Shown: piece after piece, positions 56,383-64,000 of the stretch | Numbering within the stretch: the stretch's first letter is position 1 | Layout: every line of letters starts with the position of its first letter | Source: Gemmatimonadaceae bacterium | GTDB taxonomy: Bacteria; Gemmatimonadota; Gemmatimonadetes; Gemmatimonadales; Gemmatimonadaceae | Direction of reading: 5' to 3' | Length of the DNA: 64,000 nucleotides | Assembly (NCBI GenBank): GCA_025934775.1 | Contig: JAICWO010000007.1 | Span: 207,816-271,815, forward strand | Notes under the pieces: generated by a model | The model's input: the letters and a program-made list of their open reading frames with translations, nothing else | Database searches by the model: none | Told to the model about the DNA's origin: nothing | Program-made: the position numbers and the translations under genes

Positions 56383-57282
56383 CTAACGGTTGTGCTTTGG
56401 CTGCCCTCGCATCGCGACGATCGCGAGCTGCGAGCCGTCGGGGCTGATCGCCATGCGCGTGATCTGCGTGAGGCCGTCTCGCGCGAGATCGGCGGCGAGC
56501 GACCACGCGTGGTCTCCGGCGCGCCAGACATAGATCTTCGATCCGGAAGACGCCAGCACCACACCCGACGGAAGCCACACGACGTCTTCGGCGCCGCGCG
56601 GCAGCACGGCCCACGTTTGCACGTTCGAGCCGCGGCGCACGATGAGCGTCGCCGTCGAGTCGCGCATCTGCACGTACGAGAAGCCGCTCCCATCGGGCAA
56701 GCGCGCGATCGAGCGGCCAATGTTCCGCGCCAGCGTGTCGGCGTGCCCGTTGCTCAGGTCCACCAGCGCAAGCGCATTGGGCCGGCCGAGGACGAACGCC
56801 GCCACGTGGGTAGCGTCGACCCACGCGTAATAGCCGACGGGTTTGAGCGACTCGATCACGAGCCGCGGGTTCGTACCGTCGAGGGCGAAGCTCCAGAGCC
56901 GTTGCGTCGAGTCGGGTTCCACACGCACGACGGAGAATCGATCGCGCCCCGGCGTCACCGCGGCGGAGTACTCGCTCTCGGGCGTCGCAGTCACACGCGT
57001 CGTCCGCTTCGAGTCGGCGTCGTAGCGATAGATGTCCGACTGGCCGTCGCCGCGGATCGACGTGTAGAGGATCGACCGGCCGTCAAGAGTGAACGACGGC
57101 TGGTTGTCGTAGCCGGGCGACGTGGCGACGGGCATCGGCGTTCCGACCACCGGGATTCCCTCGCGCGCGGAGATCGGCGCCAGGAAGATATCGGTGCTCG
57201 GCGGCCCGGACTGCGCGGATGCGGTCGGCACGGCGACACACGCAGCAACGGCGACGGCAGCGAACATGGCGCTGCGAGGCAT
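56383..57282 (-). CDS. Secreted TolB/WD40-like beta-propeller protein
   Basis: A 299-residue protein with a signal peptide (about 1-23, ending TASA) and repeated propeller blades: YDNQPSFTLDGRSILYTS, DIYRYDAD, ARLPDGSGFSYVQ and MAISPDGSQLAIVAM. Such TolB-like propellers usually mediate protein contacts in the periplasm. It ends the acyl-CoA carboxylase operon, 21 nt after the biotin carrier gene. I see no catalytic motif, and its role is unknown. Confidence 0.8.
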   Translation of the reverse strand: MPRSAMFAAVAVAACVAVPTASAQSGPPSTDIFLAPISAREGIPVVGTPMPVATSPGYDNQPSFTLDGRSILYTSIRGDGQSDIYRYDADSKRTTRVTATPESEYSAAVTPGRDRFSVVRVEPDSTQRLWSFALDGTNPRLVIESLKPVGYYAWVDATHVAAFVLGRPNALALVDLSNGHADTLARNIGRSIARLPDGSGFSYVQMRDSTATLIVRRGSNVQTWAVLPRGAEDVVWLPSGVVLASSGSKIYVWRAGDHAWSLAADLARDGLTQITRMAISPDGSQLAIVAMRGQPKHNR

Positions 57283-57303
57283 GCGGCCTCCGTTAGTAAA
57301 TTG

Positions 57304-57804
57304 TTATTCCAGTTCTATGAGTAGCGTACCCTTCTCGACCGCCGTGCCCGGCGTCACGCGGATCGCTTTCACGCGGCCGGCCGCCGGTGTGCGGAGCTCG
57401 TTCTCCATCTTCATCGCTTCCATCACGACGAGTCCCTGCCCCGCCGACACGTCGTCTCCGATCGAGACGTGCACGCGCACGACGAGTCCCGGCATCGGCG
57501 CCACGAGCGGCGCCGGCCCGCTCGGACCGGCCGCCGCGGCCGAGAGCTCACGAATCGCTCGCGCGCGCTCGTCGAGTGCTTCCACCTCGAAGCGATAGCC
57601 CTCCACCCACAGCGTGTACTGCCCCCGCGACGCGCCCGGCCGCACGACGACGCGGTGCACGCGATCGCCGATCTTCACCACCCGAACGGGCGTTCCCGCG
57701 ACTGGTGTCACACTGGCGCCGAGCGTCTCCTCGCCCGCGCGAACGCCGTCGACGTCGAGCACGACTTCGTGCTCCTCGCCCCCGATTCGCACGAAGTATC
57801 TCAT
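57304..57804 (-). CDS. Biotin carboxyl carrier protein of acyl-CoA carboxylase
   Basis: A 166-residue protein with the C-terminal biotinyl domain carrying Lys132 in MEAMKMEN, preceded by an Ala/Pro-rich hinge (about 88-100) and an N-terminal region like the BT/linker part of propionyl-CoA carboxylase alpha chains. It carries the carboxylated biotin between the biotin carboxylase and the carboxyltransferase encoded upstream. The ATG overlaps the methyltransferase stop as ATGA. Confidence 0.92.
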   Translation of the reverse strand: MRYFVRIGGEEHEVVLDVDGVRAGEETLGASVTPVAGTPVRVVKIGDRVHRVVVRPGASRGQYTLWVEGYRFEVEALDERARAIRELSAAAAGPSGPAPLVAPMPGLVVRVHVSIGDDVSAGQGLVVMEAMKMENELRTPAAGRVKAIRVTPGTAVEKGTLLIELE

Positions 57805-59030
57805 GCCGCCTCCGGAACGAGCTCGCAGACGGTTTCGACATGCGCCGTCTGCGGAAACATGTCGAATGCGCGGAGCGACGCGATGCGATACCGCGGCATG
57901 CGCGCGAGATCGCGCGCGAGCGTCGCCGGATCGCAGCTCACGTACACCAGTGCCCGCGGCGGCGGCTCCTGCGCCTGGAGCATCGCGGAGACGTGCTCGT
58001 GCACGCCCGTCCGCGGCGGGTTGATCAGCACGACGTCCGCCGGCAGCGCGCGGGCCAGCGCGTCTTCGACCTTCGCGGGGATCGCGTACGATCCTTCGGG
58101 AAGCGACGCGGCACAGCGCGCGGCCGCGTCGCGATCCGATTCGATCGCCACGACCCGCACGCCGTCGCGCGCGAGCGGAATCGCGGTCGCGCCGATGCCG
58201 GCGTAGGCGTCGATGAGGGTTCGTGGATCGTGCGCGCGTGCGCGCTCGAGCACGTACGCGTGCAACGACGCGCCAACGCCGCGATTCACCTGGAGAAACG
58301 ACGCGCTCGCCGCGTCGGCGCCGCGTTCGGCCACGAGCATGCGCGCACGGTGCGCCGGCCGCCACCAGAGCGCGGTCGCGAGCGACACGGCCTGGAAGAA
58401 CGCGCCGCGCGCCGGCCACGTATTGCCGCCCTGCATCACGACCGACGCGCCGCCCTCGGTGAGCTGCACGGAGGCGCGCAGCTCGTCGGCCGGCGGAAAG
58501 TGCGCGCGCGCCGACATGATCTCACGCCAGACCGCCAGCACGCGATCATCGGTGATCGGGCAATCGGCGAGTTGAAAGACCGCCGTCGGATCGTCGTACG
58601 GGTGCAGGCCGATCGTCCAGTGGGCGTCGTCGCGGCGGCGCATGGCCAACGTGAGCTTGCTCCGATAGCGCCACTGCTTGTCGCTCGCCTCGATCGCTGG
58701 CGCGGCCACGGACCGCTTGCCGATGCGCGTGAGCGAGTCGCGAATGATCCCCGCCTTCGCCTCCAGCTGCGTGTCGTAGCGCATGTGCTGGAGTTGGCAG
58801 CCGCCGCAGCGATCCACTCGATAGTGATAGCACAACGGATTCACGCGCGACTGCGCGCCGGCGAGCAACTCGTCGATCTCGCCGCGCGCGAATCGCTTCC
58901 TCGTCTCGAAGCTGATGCGCGCCCGATCGCCCGGCGCGGTGCGCGGCACGAAGACCACGACGCCGTCCGCGCGCGCGACGCCGTCGCCGCCGGCCGCGAT
59001 GCTTTCGATCGACACTTCGGCATGCGTCAT
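57801..59030 (-). CDS. 23S rRNA (uracil-5-)-methyltransferase, RlmD/RumA family
   Basis: A 409-residue SAM-dependent methyltransferase. An N-terminal TRAM domain (about 1-60) is followed by the iron-sulfur cluster cysteines Cys67, Cys75 and Cys78 (CGGCQLQH) and a later one in LADCPI. The C-terminal Rossmann fold has DAYAGIGATAIPLA and the catalytic VSCDPATLARDL. The ATG overlaps the biotin carboxylase stop as ATGA, and its stop overlaps the carrier protein start, so an RNA-modifying gene is embedded in a carboxylase operon. The exact uridine target cannot be told from sequence. Confidence 0.9.
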   Translation of the reverse strand: MTHAEVSIESIAAGGDGVARADGVVVFVPRTAPGDRARISFETRKRFARGEIDELLAGAQSRVNPLCYHYRVDRCGGCQLQHMRYDTQLEAKAGIIRDSLTRIGKRSVAAPAIEASDKQWRYRSKLTLAMRRRDDAHWTIGLHPYDDPTAVFQLADCPITDDRVLAVWREIMSARAHFPPADELRASVQLTEGGASVVMQGGNTWPARGAFFQAVSLATALWWRPAHRARMLVAERGADAASASFLQVNRGVGASLHAYVLERARAHDPRTLIDAYAGIGATAIPLARDGVRVVAIESDRDAAARCAASLPEGSYAIPAKVEDALARALPADVVLINPPRTGVHEHVSAMLQAQEPPPRALVYVSCDPATLARDLARMPRYRIASLRAFDMFPQTAHVETVCELVPEAA

Positions 59031-60553
59031 CGGAGCGCCTCGAGCCGCGCGACGCGCGTCCACGCATCCGCGGTCGGACCGCTTGGCGTCGCGCCAGTGC
59101 CGCTGGAGCCGTTGGCCGCGGCGCGCCGCGGCGCGTGCCGATCGCGATCGGCGATCAATGCGGCGATCGCCGCCGCCGTGCGGATATCCGCCGACGGAGC
59201 AGCATTCACGAGCGACTCGAGTCGCCGCTCGAGCCATTGGATCGAGATGTCGCCCGCGCGGAATTCGGCGTCTTCCATCACCCGCAGATGAAAGTCGCGC
59301 GACGACTCCACGCCCTCGATCGTGAGCTCGAGCAGCGCGCGGTGCATCCGCTCGACGGCCGCGTCGCGCGTCGGCGCGTGCACGATGAGCTTGGCGAGCA
59401 TCGGATCGTAGAACAGTCCCACTTCGCTCCCGACCTCGATCCCGCCGTCCCACCGCACGCCGGGACCGCTGGGCAGATGCAGATACGAGATCTTTCCGGT
59501 CGATGGCAGGAAGCCATTCGCCGGATCCTCGCTCGTGATGCGGCACTCGATCGCCCAGCCGCGCGGCACGATCTCCTCCTGCTTGAACGGCAACCGCTCG
59601 CCGGCGGCGATGCGAATCTGCCACTGCACGAGATCGATCCCCGTTACGAATTCGGTGACCGGGTGCTCCACTTGGAGCCGGGTGTTCATCTCGAGGAAAT
59701 AGAAATTTCCGTCCGCGTCGAGCAGGAACTCGCACGTGCCGGCGTTCGTGTACCCGGCCGCGCTGGCCGCGCGCACCGCCGTCTCTCCCATGCGGCGGCG
59801 CAGCGCGGGCGAGACCGCGACGCTCGGCGCCTCCTCGATCATCTTCTGATGCCGCCGCTGCACGGAGCATTCGCGCTCGTTGAGCGAGAGCATCGTCCCG
59901 TGCTGATCGCCGAGCACTTGAATCTCCACGTGCCGCGGTCCCGTGATGTATTTCTCGACGTAGACCGCGTCGTCGCCGAACGCGTTCTTCGCCTCACGCC
60001 GCGCCGTCTCGAGCGACGACGCCAGCTCGCCGGATTCCCGTACGACGCGCATCCCCTTGCCGCCGCCCCCGGCCGCCGCTTTTAGTAGCACTGGGTAACC
60101 AAATCGCTCGGCGATCTCGCGCGCTTCGTCGGCGTCGCGAAGCGGCTCCGTCGTGCCGGGGACGACGGGCACGTTCGCCGCGATCGCGAGCTGGCGCGCC
60201 GCGGTCTTGCTGCCCATCGCGGCGATCGCCTCGGCGGGCGGCCCGATGAACACCAGCCCGGCGTCGCGCACCGCGCGCGCGAACCACTCGCGCTCGGAGA
60301 GAAAGCCGTAGCCCGGATGAATCGCTTCGGCGCCGACGCGCCGCGCGGCCTCGATGATGCGGTCGCCTTTGAGATAGCTCTCCGACGACGGCGGCGGCCC
60401 GATGTGCACCGCTTCGTCCGCCTCGCGCACGTGCGGCGCGCCCGCATCGGCGTCGCTGTACACCGCCACCGACCGCACGCCGAGCTCCCGGCAGGCGCGG
60501 ATGATCCGCACCGCGATCTCGCCGCGATTAGCGATGAGGATTTTAGAAAACAT
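59027..60553 (-). CDS. Biotin carboxylase subunit of acyl-CoA carboxylase
   Basis: A 508-residue ATP-grasp enzyme with FSKILIANRGEIAVRIIRAC at the start, AAAGGGGKGMRVV (ATP-binding loop), ECSVQRRHQKMIEEAPS and MNTRLQVEHPVTE. It is about 60 residues longer than E. coli AccC, with an added helical and Ala/Gly/Pro-rich tail instead of a fused biotin domain. It carboxylates biotin on the separate carrier protein encoded two genes downstream. No Shine-Dalgarno is visible before ATG 60553. Confidence 0.93.
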   Translation of the reverse strand: MFSKILIANRGEIAVRIIRACRELGVRSVAVYSDADAGAPHVREADEAVHIGPPPSSESYLKGDRIIEAARRVGAEAIHPGYGFLSEREWFARAVRDAGLVFIGPPAEAIAAMGSKTAARQLAIAANVPVVPGTTEPLRDADEAREIAERFGYPVLLKAAAGGGGKGMRVVRESGELASSLETARREAKNAFGDDAVYVEKYITGPRHVEIQVLGDQHGTMLSLNERECSVQRRHQKMIEEAPSVAVSPALRRRMGETAVRAASAAGYTNAGTCEFLLDADGNFYFLEMNTRLQVEHPVTEFVTGIDLVQWQIRIAAGERLPFKQEEIVPRGWAIECRITSEDPANGFLPSTGKISYLHLPSGPGVRWDGGIEVGSEVGLFYDPMLAKLIVHAPTRDAAVERMHRALLELTIEGVESSRDFHLRVMEDAEFRAGDISIQWLERRLESLVNAAPSADIRTAAAIAALIADRDRHAPRRAAANGSSGTGATPSGPTADAWTRVARLEALR

Positions 60554-60639
60554 AAGTTGTCATTGCGAGCGCAGCTTCGGAGCGGCGGAGTCGAGGAATC
60601 TGGGCTCGTTGAGCCGCGTGCCGCGACGTGCGCTCGGCG
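60554..60639. repeat. Half-copy of the TCATTNCGAGC-type repeat
   Basis: The 86-base gap contains GTCATTGCGAGCGCAGC followed by GAGTCGAGGAATCTGGGCTC (about 60559-60609). The same boxes, in the same order, mark one side of the element at 54179-54299. It interrupts the carboxylase operon between the carboxyltransferase and biotin carboxylase genes. Confidence 0.55.
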
Positions 60640-62190
<1,551 letters not shown>

Positions 62191-62279
62191 CGTCGGGACA
62201 AGTTATCCGCGCCGGGCGGCTGGTTCTAGCCGCGGCGCATCCGACTTCGCATAGTTACGGACCCACCGCTGGAGCATCC

Positions 62280-62654
62280 ATGTTCATGCGACACGTTGCG
62301 AACTGTGCGTTGACGACCATCGTCATCGGTGCCCTGGTCGCGTGCGGCCGGCCAAGCCCGGCGCCCACCGCGCAGTCCTGCCCGAATGCCCAGTTCCTTC
62401 GCGTCACGAACGAGAGTGAGACGGCGCTGGAGATTGCCGCCACGAAAGGCGGCTCGTCCGCGAGCTCCGCGATCGTGCTCGGGACGGCTCGGCCGGGAAT
62501 CACGGAACTGCCACTGATCAACAACTCGAGCCACGGCTACGTGTTCTCAGCGCGGCTGCCGGCAGGGGTGCCAATGGGCACGGCGAGCGGCTACCGCGAT
62601 CTCATGTCGCGGGTGCATTTCGACGTGGCGTGCATGAACGCGGGCGGAGAATAA
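62280..62654 (+). CDS. Small predicted lipoprotein
   Basis: A 124-residue protein with a type II signal peptide. A hydrophobic stretch ends in the lipobox Leu19-Val-Ala-Cys22, leaving about 100 mature residues. The rest is mainly beta-like (FLRVTNESETALEIAA, GYVFSARLPAG), with two further cysteines that could pair. No family is recognised. It stands alone between divergent pccB-like and convergent rpsA genes and stops inside the terminator hairpin flank. An inner ATG at 62286 is an equal choice of start. Confidence 0.75.
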   Translation: MFMRHVANCALTTIVIGALVACGRPSPAPTAQSCPNAQFLRVTNESETALEIAATKGGSSASSAIVLGTARPGITELPLINNSSHGYVFSARLPAGVPMGTASGYRDLMSRVHFDVACMNAGGE

Positions 62655-62687
62655 GAAAACGCCCCCGGAGAATCCGGGGGCGTTTTC
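62655..62687. terminator. Bidirectional rho-independent terminator
   Basis: A perfect 15-bp stem (62655-62669 with 62673-62687) around GAA, with A-run and T-run ends. It follows the lipoprotein stop directly and also lies just after the rpsA stop on the other strand, so it serves both convergent genes. Confidence 0.85.
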
Positions 62688-62704
62688 AATTCTTGAATCG
62701 CGCG

Positions 62705-64000
62705 CTATTCGCCCACGTCCGCCAGTGACATATCGACCGGCGGATACCCGTCCGTCTCCGACTCCATCGGAATGATCTTCGACGGCGTCTCCGGACGCGG
62801 CGGCTGCTCTTCCGGAATGTTGGTCACGCCGAGCACGATCCGGCGGTGGATCGGATCCACCTCCATCACGCGCATGTCGAGGCGCATTCCTTCGTAGACG
62901 ATGTCCGCCGGGCTGTTGATCGCCTTGCCCGTCAGGTTGAGCTGCGAGAGCGGGACGAAGCCTTCGATGTCGTTGCCGATGTCGACGACGACGCCCTTGT
63001 CCATCAGGCGGACGATCGAGCCCGTGAGCTCGGTGCCGACCGGATAGTTCTCGCCGATCCGGAGCCACGGATCCTCTTCCGCCTGCTTGAGGCCGAGCGA
63101 GATCCGCTTGTTCTCAGAATCGATATTCAAGATTACGACATCGACCGTGTCGCCCTTCTTCACGACTTCCGACGGATGCTGCACGCGCTTGGTCCAGCTC
63201 ATGTCGGAGATGTGAATGAGGCCGTCGATCCCCGGCTCGATCTCGACGAACGCGCCGAAGCTCGTGAGGTTGCGGACCTTGCCCGAGATGCGCGTGCCGA
63301 CCGGGTACTTGAGCGGCAGCACCATCCACGGATCCTGCTCCGTCTGCTTCATGCCGAGCGAGATCTTCTCTTCGTTCGGATCCACCTTGAGCACGACCGC
63401 CTCGATGGTCTCACCGATCGAGACGAGCTTGCTCGGATGGCGAACGTTCCGCGTCCAGCTCATCTCGCTGATGTGCACGAGGCCTTCGATGCCCGGCTCG
63501 AGCTCGATGAACGCGCCGTAGTTCGTGATCGAGACCACCTTGCCGGTGACGCGCGTGCCGACCGGATACTTCTCCGCGACGTCCTTCCACGGGTAGCTCT
63601 GGAGCTGCTTGAGACCGAGGCTGATGCGCTCGCGCGTCCAGTCGATGTCGAGCACCTTGACCTCGAGCTCCGCGCCGATCTGCACGAGCTCGGACGGGTG
63701 CGAGATGCGGCCCCACGACATGTCGGTGATGTGGAGCAGGCCGTCGACGCCGCCGAGATCGATGAACGCGCCGAAGTCGGTGATGTTCTTGACGATGCCC
63801 TTCCGCACCTGATCCTTCTCGAGCTCCTTCATCAGCTTTTCGCGCTTGCCGGCACGCTCGTTCTCGAGGATCACCCGGCGCGAGACGACGATGTTGCGGC
63901 GGCGCTTGTTGAGCTTGATGATCTTGAATTCGAACTTCTGTCCCAGGAGCTCGTCGATGTTCGGCACGCGCCGGAGCGCGATCTGCGAGCCCGGGAGGAA
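62705..64000 (-). CDS. rpsA: 30S ribosomal protein S1 (5' end outside window)
   Basis: The last 431 residues of S1 are present and the frame stays open to the window edge. Four S1 repeats are complete, each with a GxVxxITxxGAFI/VE-like strand and a GLVHISEMSW or GLLHITDMSW core. A fifth, degenerate repeat near the C-terminus reads GSIVRLMDKGVVVDIGNDIE. The tail is short and acidic. Length and repeat number fit a five- or six-repeat bacterial S1 that helps mRNA binding. Confidence 0.93.
   Translation of the reverse strand, partial: FLPGSQIALRRVPNIDELLGQKFEFKIIKLNKRRRNIVVSRRVILENERAGKREKLMKELEKDQVRKGIVKNITDFGAFIDLGGVDGLLHITDMSWGRISHPSELVQIGAELEVKVLDIDWTRERISLGLKQLQSYPWKDVAEKYPVGTRVTGKVVSITNYGAFIELEPGIEGLVHISEMSWTRNVRHPSKLVSIGETIEAVVLKVDPNEEKISLGMKQTEQDPWMVLPLKYPVGTRISGKVRNLTSFGAFVEIEPGIDGLIHISDMSWTKRVQHPSEVVKKGDTVDVVILNIDSENKRISLGLKQAEEDPWLRIGENYPVGTELTGSIVRLMDKGVVVDIGNDIEGFVPLSQLNLTGKAINSPADIVYEGMRLDMRVMEVDPIHRRIVLGVTNIPEEQPPRPETPSKIIPMESETDGYPPVDMSLADVGE

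Noticed and set aside
59031..59870. Upstream extension of the rRNA methyltransferase frame
   Set aside because: It is entirely inside the biotin carboxylase gene on the same strand. The TRAM domain begins at the ATG at 59030.

Overview
The window reads as a contiguous piece of a GC-rich bacterial chromosome, by eye roughly two thirds G+C with strongly GC-ending codons. A mix of traits fits Gemmatimonadota: a ProRS without the editing insert, a short EF-Ts, S2 and PNPase with charged tails, DUF481 and DUF3667 proteins, and many promoters of the form TTGACA-N17-TA(A/G)CTT. That placement is an inference; no rRNA is present to prove it. Both ends cut through genes.

Region 1 (1-23408) is a lipopeptide-type biosynthetic locus. 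A leftward operon starts at a promoter near 16827. It runs MbtH, Sfp-type phosphopantetheinyl transferase, P-loop kinase, A-PCP-TE protein, JmjC/cupin oxygenase, FAAL-ACP-KS-ACP protein and a giant KS-AT-ACP-aminotransferase-C-A protein that leaves the window at position 1. Most joints are 4-bp start/stop overlaps. Read with established PKS/NRPS logic, a fatty acid is activated as acyl-AMP, loaded on an ACP, extended by two ketosynthases with no reductive domains, transaminated at the beta position and condensed with an amino acid. This resembles the front end of mycosubtilin/iturin and microcystin-type assembly lines. A divergent operon encodes a SyrD/PvdE-like exporter whose 3' end overlaps an SPFH/prohibitin-like gene. 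It is followed by a small membrane protein, a DUF697-like protein and a DUF481-like outer-membrane protein. Two more DUF697-like genes and a type II thioesterase complete the locus, which ends at a perfect 19-bp hairpin terminator.

Region 2 (23414-30894) starts with tmRNA, whose 3' end faces the biosynthetic locus. It continues with a GAF/GGDEF diguanylate cyclase, larB, dusB, a PTS EIIA/PtsN gene, a DUF3667 membrane protein, guaA and a YfcE-type phosphoesterase. Region 3 (30894-43114) is a leftward housekeeping block: lysA, proS, hisS, folC and accD, then the rod-shape operon mreB-mreC-mreD-mrdA-rodA.

Region 4 (43299-56353) holds ald, an M16 peptidase, pnp and rpsO, and then the conserved block rplM-rpsI-rpsB-tsf-pyrH-frr-cdsA-dxr-rseP. 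The usual uppS between frr and cdsA is absent. Its intergenic gaps carry dispersed palindromic repeats. Region 5 (56383-64000) holds an acyl-CoA carboxylase operon with an rRNA methyltransferase inserted (carboxyltransferase, biotin carboxylase, RlmD-like, biotin carrier, beta-propeller protein), a small lipoprotein gene and the 3' part of rpsA.

The candidate for something new is region 1. It combines an AT-deleted FAAL-PKS module, an aminotransferase PKS/NRPS, an apparent side cassette (A-PCP-TE plus JmjC oxygenase), a kinase of unknown substrate, and an exporter coupled to an SPFH/DUF697 membrane module. No tRNA, rRNA, CRISPR array, transposase or integrase was seen.
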